NCBI GenBank assembly: GCA_029959085.1
Contig: JARWIR010000013.1
Location: 10,789,186 to 10,853,185, forward strand
Reading direction: 5' to 3'
Length of the DNA: 64,000 nt
Source of the DNA: Nemophila menziesii
Lineage: Eukaryota > Streptophyta > Magnoliopsida > Boraginales > Hydrophyllaceae
This document shows, piece after piece, positions 44,509 to 56,395 of this stretch. Below the pieces are notes generated by a model. The model saw only the letters and a list, made by a program, of their open reading frames with translations. It was not told the origin of the DNA and searched no databases. A program made the position numbers and the translations under genes. Position 1 is the stretch's first letter. Each line of letters begins with the position of its first letter.

Positions 44509-44911
44509 TTTTTTTAATTTGTTTTTTTGTTTCGAAAGTTCAACTTGGTAGTTGGTACATAAGCCAACAATATCGAATAATTCATATGGAAAAAAAATTA
44601 TAGGAGTGTTAAGCAATGTCCCTTGGATGTTAGCTCTCTTTTGACCGTTGATGTTGATAATATGATGGGATTTGGTGATTAATTTTGTTGCCTGAATTGT
44701 ACGGGTTCTCCTCTTTATATGTAATGTTCAATGATGGCAAAAATGCATTAGTCAAACCGCCCAATATAAAAGCAGGACAAAGGATACGGAACTTGGTCTA
44801 ATAGCACCGACTATCTTATGCCTCACATGGCAAATCATTTGGATTTTTTATAATTAATCTAAGATAATTAGAACATATTATTAATTAAACATACCAATCT
44901 TCCCATAGTTC
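44509..44911. other. Spacer downstream of LINE-1
   Basis: About 400 bp of AT-rich DNA without a recognisable gene or repeat. Confidence 0.5.
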
Positions 44912-44926
44912 GGTATAAGACATTCT

Positions 44927-45070
44927 GGTTTGGGTGTCTAACCCTCCTCACCAACTCGCAAAGTTTTTGTTTAACACTCAACCCTCTAGAGGGATTAGGT
45001 GAGCACTGCTGGTCTGTAATGAATATTTCTATTTAATTTAAGTATTTTGACAAAAAAAAAAAAAAAAAAA
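44927..45070 (+). mobile_element. Short 3' LINE/SINE fragment with 15-bp target duplications
   Basis: GGTATAAGACATTCT flanks this segment exactly (44912-44926 and 45071-45085). The insert is about 144 bp and ends in an A-tail of about 19 bases (45052-45070) after TTTAATTTAAGTATTTTGAC. It is most likely a severely 5'-truncated LINE copy or a SINE; its 3' end does not match LINE-1 or LINE-2. Confidence 0.88.
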
Positions 45071-45507
45071 GGTATAAGACATTCTATACCGAAATAAATG
45101 GAATAATAAATTAAACGCACAACTTGAAGGGTTGCAAAACCTCTCTTGTCACGCTCTCAAAGTTGCCCTATTAAATTTAATATGAGAAAATTACAAATAC
45201 CAACTCAAATAATCTTAAAACCTTCTGTTTAAAGTTTAATTGAAAAAACCTTCTAAAATCTATTTAAAATTTCTGGTTAAATTTTTCTTATACCCTTTTC
45301 AATTATTATTATTAAAATTAATACCCTTGTTATTCGTACCTTAGTACTCTATACCTTTTTTTTTAATCTTATGAAGGTATGTTCACGAGGTACATACCTA
45401 TATCGGTTTTGAATTTTATAACGCTTTTTTTTATATTAATTTCCATGTCAAAGGTTGGGAAAAAGCATTTTTGTCCATGTTCAATTGTTGTACCCTAGTG
45501 GTTGTAA

Positions 45508-45532
45508 CCCCCCCCCCCCCCCCCCCCCCCCC
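45508..45532. repeat. C25 homopolymer
   Basis: 25 consecutive C residues. Long G/C homopolymers are rare in plant DNA and are prone to sequencing length errors. Confidence 0.95.
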
Positions 45533-46460
45533 TCTATTAAAAGCATAGGTACGAAAAAAACAATAAAAAAAATTGATGGCCCAAAGTGTCTGTACCTAAA
45601 ACCCAAAACAGTGTAGGAACAAAAAAACAGTAACAAATTACCAGACATAATGGGTTGTACCTTACCAGTTACAGACCACTCTATAAACCTTCACACTCGA
45701 ATAGGACCAAAAAAAAAAAAAAAAAAATATCCCATCTCGCATAGGACAGTCATACTCGAACAAGCAAATTTATAAAAATTTGCAGATCTGAACAAGGGGT
45801 CCGACCCAAGGGATGTACCACTTTGTTTACCTGCAAAAAGTCACAAGACAAGACCCATTATACCCTCTCGGTGACAAAAAAATTACATTTGAACAGATCT
45901 GAGATCTATTCCCTGCTCCACGTCGGTGTGGAGGTTGTGTGTCGTTCTTGTGCCGGAATGGTTGGAAATCGAGTGTAGTGTTCCAGATTGAATGGTGGAG
46001 TGAAGATGAAGCTGAGTCGGGTTTCGTGAGCAGAAGAAATGTGGCGCTTAGGGTTTTCAGATCCACCACGACAGCGGGAAGGTGAGACCAGGGGGCGGTT
46101 GTCTTGTACGGCGGAGCCTAGTTCAGATCCACTGTGGTGGCGGTTTTCTTCTGCAGTAGAGATTCGACGGGGAGGTGAGACCCGAGGTGATGGTGTTCAA
46201 GATGATATGGGCGGAGATGATGGTGGCGTCGTGTTTCATGGTGGCATTTTGCTTGTGCGAGAGGGAGCAGCGAAGGTGCTGGACGGAGCAGCAAAGGTGG
46301 ATCGACGAAGTAGTAATGGTGCTGCTGTTTTCGAGAGGAGAGAGATATGGAGTGTAGAGAGAGGGAGGGTAGAGAGAAAACAGTGAGTAGATGAGGGTTT
46401 TGATTTCAGAACCCTAATTGGGTTTTTGTTTTAGTTTTTTGTTTCTACTGTATGCTAAGT

Positions 46461-46915
46461 TGTAGATCTCGGCTTTGCGGCCAAGGCGGTCGACCCGGGT
46501 TTAGCACCTAGGAAGGATTACACGGGGCCTAGGCGGAATTATGCGGTTTTAAAATCCCGTTGTGTAATTTTGTATATTCAGTAATATATATGAAGTAATT
46601 ATATCAATTTTAACTATTTAAGTCATAAAATTCATCTAACAACACTATAGTAAATATACCAATACTAAAAGTTAAGTTATAATATCAATTAAAGAATTCT
46701 TGAGAATAAGAAAAATAACAAGAAGGCCTATGCGGACATGTTTTGCCATTAATCGGCGCCTAGGCGGCCATTTTTTTGCCATTAATCGGCGCCTAGGCGA
46801 CCATTTTTTTGATCGGCGCTAGGAAAAAATGCTAGAGTTTTAACTAGGCGTAAGCGGTTGAGGGGGGAGTTGACGCCTAAGGGCGCTTAGGCGCACCTAG
46901 ACGGGGAGATCTACA
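46461..46915. mobile_element. Element with TGTAGATCTC inverted ends and CGCCTAGGCG repeats
   Basis: TGTAGATCTC at 46461-46470 is exactly inverted as GAGATCTACA at 46906-46915. The interior is loaded with CGCCTAGGCG-type palindromic words in its outer parts (46500-46550 and 46730-46905) around an AT-rich centre. A 33-bp unit containing CCATTAATCGGCGCCTAGG is tandemly repeated at 46745 and 46778. It interrupts Mutator-like copy D. Flanking TGCTAAGT and GCATAGAC are not a convincing target duplication. Confidence 0.6.
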
Positions 46916-47120
46916 GCATAGACCGTATGAATAAGAGGGGGGAGGGTTATTTGGGTTTTTTTCATTTTTTTAGTTGGGTTTCTACTAGTTGATTAGGGAC
47001 AAGCCTTATTTTACTAACCCACAAGTAATGGGGCCTTACTTTGTCATTGCCCCTTAATCTCTAGTTATTCATTTGGTGGGTTATCTTTTCGCTTCTGAAT
47101 AGTGTGAAAATCGAATATAT

Positions 47121-47386
47121 AGGGTCTTGTTTGGTTTGTGACAACATTTTCTATTTTCGTTTTTCAGAATATATTTTCAAAAAATGATTTTCATTTTCTT
47201 TTTTAATATTTTTAGAAAATATGAAAAACGTCAATTTCAAATTTTCCGATATAGTAGTGTTTTCATTTAATATTCTAGAAAAATGTTTTCTTTTTCTCTA
47301 ACCAAACACGTTTTTATTAGTGTTTTGAAAAATATAGAGATGAAAACATAAAATAGCCATTATTTTCACGAACTAAACATGACCTT
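47121..47386. mobile_element. hAT-like MITE
   Basis: The left end AGGGTCTTGTTTGGTTTGTG and the right end, reverse-complemented AAGGTCATGTTTAGTTCGTG, match at 16 of 20. The flanks GAATATAT (47113-47120) and GTATATGT (47387-47394) agree at 6 of 8 positions. The interior is AT-rich and non-coding, 266 bp. Confidence 0.62.
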
Positions 47387-47399
47387 GTATATGTCGAGA

Positions 47400-48407
47400 T
47401 TTCTATTGGTATGGTAAAATTCCACAAAGTAAACAAAAAAAGTTATACTCCAATAAGTGAAGGAGGCCTCAAATTGAAGGACTTGAGAATTTAGAATAAA
47501 ATCTTACTCATGAAATGTTGCGGAAAATTATGGGTAAAAACAATTCATTGTGGATTAAGTGGGTACATGATAAGTATTTGAAAAATCGAAATGTGAGAAT
47601 GGGAAATGGTTATTGAAGGAAATTTGTAATTTAAAAGATAAAATTCTCAAAATTGAGAAAGACCAATATCTTATCGATATGGTTTGTTGAGATGGAGGTG
47701 CAAGTTGCGAGAAATAAACCCACTTTGTTGATAATACTAATAATAGTGAGAGTATGACATCATCTTTGTCCAACGGTGGCATCATTTTGAAAATTTTAAC
47801 AAGTGGAGAATACTTTGATGTGTACTATCGTCGATCTTTGTCTAAGCCTTATACATAATATAGTTATTGTGGAGATGACCCTACAAGAAAAGTTATGGAC
47901 TAAAAGTCGCATGGTGTACATGGAATTGGACATGTTATGAGATATGTGTGGCGATGATTTTGAAACCAACAAACACCTATTCTATTGTTGTGAAGTCTCG
48001 TGTATGGTTTGGAGGGATGTTCAAAAATTACGTGGCATCACTAAATAAATGAGTTTTATTTTGAATTATTTTAAATAGATAAAGAAAATGAAAGATGAAA
48101 AGACTTAGAGAAAGAAAGTGAGGTGTATCACTTTTGTGCCAACGCTTCTAACTATAGAGGGTATGGTCCCATCTCATGAAGGTATACTCAAATATGTAAA
48201 GTTTTGTACCTTTTGTAGTTTATTTATTTGTGCTCTCATCATTTTATCGGGATGAGAGTGGATTTATCCGCGATATGCACTAAAGTTGTGTAGGTGATAA
48301 TATTAGAAACACTACTTTAAACTTTTGGCTTGGGTAGTAAATTTTGACTTGTACAATGTATATTTTTTATCCTATTTATACAACCATTTACTAACAAAAA
48401 AAAAAGG
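47400..48407 (+). pseudogene. 5'-truncated LINE remnant (RT C-terminus and zf-RVT)
   Basis: Short translated blocks in changing + frames match the end of plant L1 ORF2: SEGGLKLKDLRI with NKILLMKC (about 47455-47520), KWVHDKYLKNRNVRMGNG (about 47556-47605), and a zf-RVT block CGDDFETNKHLFYCCEVSCMVW (about 47950-48015). The 3' UTR ends in an A-run at 48397-48406. Multiple stops and frameshifts make it non-functional. No target duplication was found. Confidence 0.6.
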
Positions 48408-48429
48408 ACGTGTAATGCCAGGTTGGTGT

Positions 48430-48590
48430 GGAAGCCCTATATATACAATATAACATATGCACTTGTAAGCTTCTCTGAACACTAACTCAACAAACATCCA
48501 ACATTTCTATCCATCAAAGTCTTGCAAGCATCCATTAATGGTATAAACGAACTCGCCAAGGTAATGAGATTGATATAAAAAGATTCACAG
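48430..48590 (+). promoter_or_regulatory. Orphan core-promoter-like segment
   Basis: CTATATATACAATA at 48440-48453 is a good TATA box. It is followed about 30 bp later by a CA-rich, leader-like sequence (CTCAACAAACATCCAACATTT) and, after CTCGCCAAG, a GTAATGAG that could be a splice donor (48556-48567). No coding sequence follows. It may be a relic of a gene promoter or of a captured fragment. Confidence 0.22.
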
Positions 48591-50460
48591 GTTTTGAGCG
48601 ATTCAGTGCCCTTTGATTATATTTAAGAGTTTGTTTGGATGGAGGGATTTTGAGAGGATATTCTTTATTTAAATTGGAAAGAATTTCAGTGGAAATTACA
48701 TGAAAAATTAATTATCAAGAAAATTGTCTATAGAATTTATTGATAAAAATATCATTTAAGTATTATGTTTCTTTACATAAACAATGGACAAATATATATA
48801 TTTACAGTTATTGGATAAAAAACACAACAAACCCCCTAACTCCATCACCCTCCTCCTTCCCTTAAAAATCAATTTTGATAAAGATTGTTCTTCAACTTTT
48901 TTTGCAATCTCTCTTTGCTGATAACAAATCAATTGAAAAGGTATAACAATATCACACACTAGCAAATCACACTAAATTTTAAAAAAAAAACAAATTTTGT
49001 TGCAAATGAAATACAAAAAACTTCAAAAAGAAAATCAAAGATAAGTCCACAATTTAAAAAATTTCCCTTCATATTTTCAAGTAATTATTGCATTTTTTAA
49101 GGATTGTTGTCGATATTATGGAGTGGATGTTAGTATTTTCTAATGATTACATGTTTCTGAACCCTAAAAATATATTAATCATGTTTGTCTGGAATTTAAA
49201 GTTGACTTTAGGGGATTTTAGACATCTATGTAGACTTTTTTCTAGAACTTGATTAGTAGAGACTAATATGACAAACTAAAGAAATTATTTGAAATAAATG
49301 GTTATATCTGATAAGATTGATATTCAAAATTATAAAGAAGATGTTAGGTTAGATAATTGTGTTGGAAACTGTAACAAATATGAAATTTCATAATTTGAAT
49401 ACTTCATAGATTTTTAAGTTATGAAATTATACCACACATCAATTTTTTCCTTATCTTTTACTGAATCGATAAAGATTTAAAAATTCTACCTTCATTCGCT
49501 TTAACAAATAATCTCGTATGATAATATCCATGGGTGCCTTAAGTGCATTTTCATGATCTCTGATGTGTTCGTTATAAAACGATGGTTTGATTAGATGATC
49601 CCAAGTGATCTTATCTAATTACACGTTCGTGGGCAAACACCTATCAAAATTGTAAGATTCAGTATGAGGTTTTGATTATGTTGCCTCCAACCCGTAACAT
49701 TCGACCATGGTTACATATTATTTTTCATATCACGTGTCACATGTTTTTTGCAAGTTCCAATTACCGAATTACGACGTGCACATGATTCAAATCATTCACT
49801 ACCATTTATAAATAGTTGACGACGTACACTTCATCAAATTTACTTTGTAATACTTACATGTTATCCTTAGTGTTCTCCTTCATATTTATATTTTAGGGGC
49901 TTCAATCATAAGACCCGACTGACTCAAGTATTTGATTTGATTTGGGAGCTTTACCCTAAGGTGTACCAACATTCTTATGTATTTGAAGGAACTATAGAAC
50001 ATGTAGCAAAGTATTCTTTCCCATGAATCTAATGTCCACTTTCCATTGTAATCTTGAAAGATTCTTTTGAACTATCACCTTCTAAATTGATATATAACAT
50101 AATATTCTAACCTAGAATAAGACCACGATCCCACATGTGATCATGTTTGATGCTCTTTAAACATCAACAGTAAGGTGTAAGGATTTTGTTTGTATTATAG
50201 AAGATGAATAGGATGTTTAAACTCGATGGAAATGGTAATCTTAGAGTTTGTTTGGTTTAAGAAATTTGGAAGGAAAGGAACAGGCATTACCTTGTGATTG
50301 GATTGGAGGAAATATGGAGTATTTGGTTAATACCTCTTGTCCTATATTTTTAATATATCTAATTCTAAATATTTGGGAGAGGCGTGTAGATGGAGAGATT
50401 AATATGCTAAATTGGGGAATTCGGTAGTTAAAGTTACACAAGAATATGAGCAAGATAAAT
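48591..50460. other. Intergenic DNA, no gene seen
   Basis: AT-rich DNA without supported open frames. GAGTTTGTTTGGAT-like words at 48629-48640 and TAGAGTTTGTTTGGTT at 50243-50258 resemble MITE ends of the GTTTGG class, but partners were not found. Confidence 0.45.
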
Positions 50461-51219
50461 GTGTAAACACGTAGTCAAGTCATATGTTCTAATTACCTTA
50501 TGGAATATTTGGACAATGAAAATGAGCGGGTTGCATGGATCAACGACTTTGATGCCGACAAAGTTGTTCGCAAAACAGAATATTGTATGAAGGAGATATT
50601 TGGAAACAAATGGGTGAAGATTGTTTTAACATCAACAACAAAAAGGTTCAGATTTTCAAGTTAGTGAGTACGGGAATGATTTAGATATCTCATTTTATGT
50701 GATACTTTATTCACGACTAGATAGCAACACATTGGTGTTCGATTCATTGAAAAACACAATTCAAGCACTAGTTGTATCAAGCACGGAAAGATTTTTCAAT
50801 GCTAGACGGTTGTTGAAGGTGAAGCAATGGCAGTTTTACAAGCAACAATGATGTGAGACAAGTATTATAGGAAGAATAAAGGCAATTACTCAGAAAACCT
50901 TGAAGCCATTCAAGGTATCAAGAAGTTGTCAAAATCTAACTTGATGATCAGTCCAATTTTCAAGAAAATGTGTACTTTGGTGGAACGTGATGAAATGGTT
51001 ACTTTCTACCATATTTTTAGAAGCACATACGGTTTGGTTGACTCCATTGCTAGGACCACCAAGTTACTTGAAATTAAGATTTCCCCACTACTACTTGTTT
51101 CCGAGAGATTCTTTAAACTTGAAATAGGCTAATGGTTTGTTCTTGTCCAGTTTTGGGTTTTCCTTTCGCCGCTTATGTATCATTTTCCATTTATATATAC
51201 TACCATTCGAAAAAAAAGA
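50461..51219 (+). pseudogene. LINE RNase H remnant
   Basis: In broken + frames the segment reads like the RNase H tail of a plant L1 ORF2: a GEAMAVLQATM block (about 50820-50852, the conserved acidic E-x-x-A-x-L-x-A helix), then LEAIQGIKKLSKSN and a 68-codon open frame (50926-51132) with TFYHIFRSTYGLVDSIAR, a decayed form of the F-R-x-x-N-x-x-A-D motif. It ends at an A-run (51210-51219). The 5' limit is uncertain. Confidence 0.55.
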
Positions 51220-51828
51220 AGATGATTTTATTACCTAATTTATCATTATATTCTATTTACAAAACATGTTGAACGAGTGTATTGCTCATTAACCTATTAA
51301 ATGAAGGGTGATTACCAAAGAGGTTCTCGGTGCAAATGGATTGCCTAAGAATGTACTCGGTGCAAATGGATTTTCCAAAAAGTTCTACACTTGTTTTAAT
51401 TAAATTCTTAATGAAATTGACACTAGCCTGTAAACAATTATATCTGCCAATTAGGATATTTTACGTATAATTAACAAAACGGAAACATTTTGGAAGCGTC
51501 AAACCCATATATTCTTTCAAAACATTGATCATCTGAATATATATTATAAAATTGAATCTCCAAACCTTAACTAAGGTTTCTTGAATGCTTTTATGGTTGA
51601 TTTCAATACATATAAATTTTACATAAGAAACCATAAGAAAATTTGCTTCGCGTAAGGCTAAAAACAAATTTTTGAATAGCCTAATTCATGCTGGAAACCC
51701 CATCGTAGACTTCTCCCCTTCAATATATTACTCATACGTAAAATATAATCCTTCTAAAATTTAGTATTACATCTCTAATGATTCCATCTCCCTCAAAAAA
51801 ATTCATTTAATCATTCATATGAAACGTC
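51220..51828. other. Spacer upstream (left) of LINE-2
   Basis: No gene is seen. GGTGCAAATGGATT occurs twice at about 51329 and 51359, inside a roughly 30-bp near-repeat (GAGGTTCTCGGTGCAAATGG and GAATGTACTCGGTGCAAATGG). Confidence 0.45.
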
Positions 51829-51846
51829 AACAATATGAGGTATCTT
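51829..51846. repeat. Target-site duplication of LINE-2 (left copy)
   Basis: AACAATATGAGGTATCTT here matches 58566-58583 exactly. The last bases merge with the T-run that represents the LINE A-tail. Confidence 0.92.
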
Positions 51847-51913
51847 TTTTTTTTCATACATAGGAGGCTATTAAAGCCGTTAAGAACAATGATTACAACT
51901 TAAACACATGTTT

Positions 51914-54900
51914 TTATTCATAATCTAGAACTACTCTAGGAGTCGCATATTCGCTTCTATCTCTAGTGATTAGTTTCCACAGGTACTCAGGAGGTTCGGA
52001 GATGATCATAGGTTGCACATTTATAAGAGCTCCTTCTTTTGCTAGTTTATCTGCACATTGGTTAGCTTCTCGGAATATATGATTTAGCTCAATCATCGGA
52101 AAGTTCTCTAACCACGAACAACAATCATTTACTATTGAGACACAATGACTACCTAAGTTCCCACCGCCCTTTAGTAGCGCATGGAACTTCCCCGAGTCTA
52201 CCTCATGGCGAGTAGAGCTCCCACCGCCCTTCACTAGCGCATGGAGCTCCTCTGAATCTGTCTCAATAGATATTTCAGTATAGCCATTATCAATAGCCCA
52301 TCTAAGCCCAAAATGTAAAGCAAACAATTCCGAAATAAAAGGAGAATCGCACAAGCAAGAGCCAAGGAAGCCAGATATGTACATACCATGCTTGTCTCTC
52401 ACTAAACCACCAATTCCGGCTTTATTTTCCGTAGCAAAAAAACTACCATCAATATTCATTTTAAATCCGGCATTTGGTTTAACCCAACTTACCATGATAT
52501 TCTTGCCAAGCTTGACTATACCGCCCTCGATGCTCTTACCCCAAGCTAATACAAAGTTATTAGCAAGGTAGAAAATTTCCTTTTTAAGTTCACTAGCATG
52601 TGGAATCTTCGATCTTTCATTAAATAGTAGCTCGTTTCTTTTAGTCCATATCGTCCAGATAATAGCAACAAAAATATACGACCAATCTAATCCGAATAAT
52701 CTTATCTTAGCCTGAAGATGATTTTCGATCCAAGCCTTAATTGCACCTGTATCCACTATTTTATTGTTATTCTGATGCTCCCTTAAACTCGGACCAATTG
52801 TAGTAGAGTTGGGGTGGCTCAGATTTGTTCTATATCGACTATTTTCCCATTTCAGATTAAAGGCCTGGAGAGTAGCACAATCACTATGCTTCAAAGTTTC
52901 AAATACAGGCCACCTAGCTGAATTTTCCATAGCCTCCCAATGAAGACCGATTCCAGTAGCAGCCCCATCCAGTTCTGCAGCATTAGGTTCCAGCTCCATC
53001 AGCCTCGCGGTCACAGCAGGTCTCGCACCTGTTCCCCACGAATCTGCAGCAGCTGGTTCCAGCTCCGTCCCCTCCAAATTCTCAGCAGGTTTCACACTTA
53101 TTCCAGCAGCTCGCCCCAAGGAAATATCAGCAGCAGGTACACGCCTATCAGCTCCAACCGCAGCAGCTGTTATTCCAAGATTTCCTACATTTAAACCAAG
53201 TGAATTCCAGACCAAAAGGGCTATTTTACAATTTAAAAAAATGTGGAGGATATCTTCCCTTTGGGCACCACAAATTCCACATTCGCGTGACTCCACAATA
53301 TTTCTATTGTACAGATTGTCCACCGTAGCTATTTTGTTTTGGACAAGTCTCCATAGGAATAGCCGAGCTTTTTGTGAGCATTTCATCCTCCATATCAATT
53401 CCCAGTTGAAAGACCCATCCATCTCTTCCATTCCCATATTCTCATAGACCGATTTCACCGTAAAGACACCCGAGGTTTCCAATTTCCAAACATGCTTCTT
53501 ACCCTCTATCCCATCCATCTCAACTAAACCACTTCGAAGGGCATTGACCCCGGCTAGAATAGCTTTGCAAACGCTTGACTCATTCCCCTTTTGAAGTCGA
53601 TTTAATAGCCCATTCTTGAAATATTTATTTTTAAGAACATCAACCCATGCTACATTACGCCTATCCTCTAGAATCTTCCATCCTAACTTCGCCAATAAAG
53701 CTAAATTATATCTTTCCGCGCTCCTAATCCCAAGCCCACCGTTCTTCTTTGATTTGCAAATTTGTTCCCAAGCTACCCAATGCAATTTTCTTTCCGAAAC
53801 CGAAGAACCCCAGATGAAATCTCTAACTACTCTATCAATCTCGTTACAGACGTATTTTGGTAGCTTCATGACTTGCATTTGGTACACCGGAATCGCGTTC
53901 AAAACCGACTGAGCTAATGTAGCACGACCCGCAAACGAGAGAGTCTTTGTTTTCCACGATGCAAATTTCCCTCTCATTTTATCAATTATACCCTTGTAGA
54001 AACCAGGCGGTAATCTTCCCGAGAGAATAGGCACTCCCAAGTACATACCAAATGATTTGCTGAGACAAAAACCACTTCTATACGCTAGTTCTACTTGCAC
54101 TTGTTCCGATACATTAGGTGAGAAATATATTAGTGATTTTTCCGCACTAATTGTCTGACCAGCCCCTTTACAAAATAGTTCCATTGTCTCTTGCATTAAG
54201 ATTACTTGTGCCGAAGAAGCTTCACCAAATAATATTAAATCATCCGCGAAAAATAGATGAGATAACTTTGGACCCCCCACGCCCTACTTGAACCTCTTTC
54301 CACTTTCCCGAATTACAATGCTCCTGAATTAATAGCGAGAGTCTTTCCATACACATTACGAATATATAAGGTGAGAGGGGATCCCCTTGACGAATTCCAC
54401 GGAAAGGAGAAAAAGGTTGAAGAGGTTCTCCATTCCATAAAACCCTCATTTCATTATCTCTCATACTAGCCATTACTAGCTTAGTCCACCTTTCCGGAAA
54501 CCCAAAATGCTTTATCGTCTCTTCAATAAATTCCCACCTAATTTTATCATAGGCCTTTGCTAAATCAATTTTAACCGCCATAATTCCTTTTTTCCCTTGT
54601 TGGTGACGCATCTTGTGATCCATTTCTCGAACTAACCCCACATTATCAATTGTAGAACGACCTGGCAAAAAACTACTTTGGCACGGGCCAACAATATTAG
54701 ATAAAATAGGCCTTAGTCTATTGACCATTGCCTTCATAATAAATTTAACAGGAGAATTTATAAGACTAATAGGTCGAAAGAAACGTACCCGGGACGGGTC
54801 TGGAACCTTTGGGATAAGGTGAATGAGAGTACCGTTCAGACCCGTGGGTAGCAAACCTGTATCAAAAGCTTCCCTCACCATCTTGCAAATTGATGGTCCC

Positions 54901-56354
54901 ACCGTAGACCAACACTTTTGATAGAACGCAGCAGATATTCCATCCGGTCCCGGCGCTTTGTTTGGATTTGATTGGAACACCACTATTCGTATTTCTTCAT
55001 CCGAAAACGGCTGCTCAAGATCCTTTGTGATTTCCATGTCAATAGGTCCAATATGAGGTAGAGTCAGATCTTCCATTTGGTCATTTGGTTTCTCATATAG
55101 CCTTTCAAAGTATTCACGCACTAATTGCTTTATATCCTCTTTATCTTCCACCCAATTGTCTTGATCATTTAACAGTCTAGTACATCTAGCTTTTCTTTTC
55201 TGGATTGTTGCAGCAAGGTGGTAAAACCTGGTATTCCTTTCACCTGACTCAATCCATGTGTTCTTCGTTTTCTGGAAATACACAACCTCCTCTTGTTCTA
55301 AAACACTCTCAAATTCTTTCTTTAATTGCACCTCCAACACCCTAAGTGATGAATTATATGAATTTTGTAATGATTTTTGAATCCCTCTAATTCTTGCAAC
55401 TAATTTTCTCTTTTTCCTATGTAAATCACCGAAGACTTCAACTTTCCATTCATTAATACGAGCCTGAATCGCAGTTAAGCCTTCGCCTAGTCCTAGTTTA
55501 TCCCCTTCCCAACTCTTTGTTATAAATTCCTGGAAGCCCTTATGAAGGCACCAGGCATTTTCAAATCTGAATCGGCGAGGATTTTGTTTTGCTCTCACGT
55601 TCGGACATACTTGGATTAAAATTGGCATATGATCTGAATGGACCCTAGCCAAATGGATAACCCTTGTATTCGGAAATAAAAGTTTCCACTCCGCATTCCC
55701 ATATGCTCTGTCTAACCGCTCCATTATCTTTTGGCCTGTATTCCATGAATCACACCATGTATAACGAGGACCCTCGAAACCTAAGTCAATCAATCCGCAA
55801 CTTTGCCTCCACTCTTCAAATTTTTCCATTCTTCTAGAAATTCCAGGTACCCCTCCTTTCTTATCGATTTCTTTACCTATTTGATTGAAGTCACCCGCTA
55901 CTAACCAAGGAGTTTTTATGGTATGGAAGGCTTGGAAAAGTGCCTCCCATAAGACATCTCTTTGTTTGTAATCCGGGCTCGCATACACGGCCGAAAAAAT
56001 CCATGATTCACAACCTTTTTGACTAACTTCAATGTTTACCACTTGGCGACCCGCCGATAACACTCTGACACCTATGTCTGAATCGTTCCAAATCAACCAA
56101 ATACCTCCACTATAGCCTTCCGAATCTACTCTTACGGAATTGCCCTTTTGTAAAGAATTGATGATTTTATTAGCTGTTATGCCACTTACACGAGGTTCCA
56201 CGATTACCGTTAGCCATATATTATTATTGGTCATCATTTCGCGAACCACTCTTCTAAATCTTGGTTTGGCTGCCCCATAGCAATTCCAGATCAAAATATT
56301 AATAGGAGATTTAGTCATCTCCCAAGACATATCTGTAAAACTATCACAATTCAT
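51914..56354 (-). pseudogene. LINE-2 ORF2: endonuclease-RT-RNase H polyprotein with one frameshift
   Basis: From the ATG at 56354 the first 704 codons hold the endonuclease (ILIWNCYGAA, VIVEPRVSG, VAGDFNQIG, VHSDHMPIL) and reverse transcriptase up to IRQGDPLSPYIFVM. The frame is lost at a G6 run (C6 at 54273-54278 on the + strand); the next frame carries on at once with LSHLFFADDLILF and stays open for about 780 codons to 51914. That part has the RT thumb, zf-RVT (ECGICGAQREDILHIFLNC), an alanine-rich linker of about 85 residues (53180-52920), and RNase H (MNIDGSF, ISELFALHFGL, IETDSEEL, ANQCADKLAKEG). One base less in the G run would restore a single frame of about 1,480 codons. RNase H contains an in-frame 20-residue duplication after the active-site Asp. 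Confidence 0.93.
52161..52280 (-). repeat. 60-bp tandem duplication inside LINE-2 RNase H
   Basis: CCACCGCCCTT(T/C)A-TAGCGCATGGA occurs at 52161 and again at 52221, period 60 bp. On the coding strand this gives two adjacent 20-residue units, each starting D-S and containing HAL(V/L)KGGG. The units differ by several substitutions. Confidence 0.88.
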
Positions 56355-56395
56355 TAGTAAACAAAAATAATTGACTAGGATTACCCAATGGCGCT

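Larger units (their letters stand above)
45184..47053. mobile_element. Mutator-like non-autonomous element, copy D
   Basis: The right end, reverse-complemented, begins GGGGCAATGACAAAGTAAGG, clearly related to the end of copy A (GGGGCAATTATCTTTTAAGG). The left part shares with copy A the series AATTGAAAAAACC/TTAGAAAAAC, TTTCTGGTT and ACCCTTGTTATTCGTA. The interior again has GGGTTGTACC words, CAGATCTG words and a purine-rich block (46340-46382). The putative 9-bp flanks TTAATATGA (45177-45185) and TTAATCTCT (47054-47062) match at 6 of 9 positions, so the left boundary is approximate. A palindromic element sits inside at 46461-46915. Confidence 0.5.
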
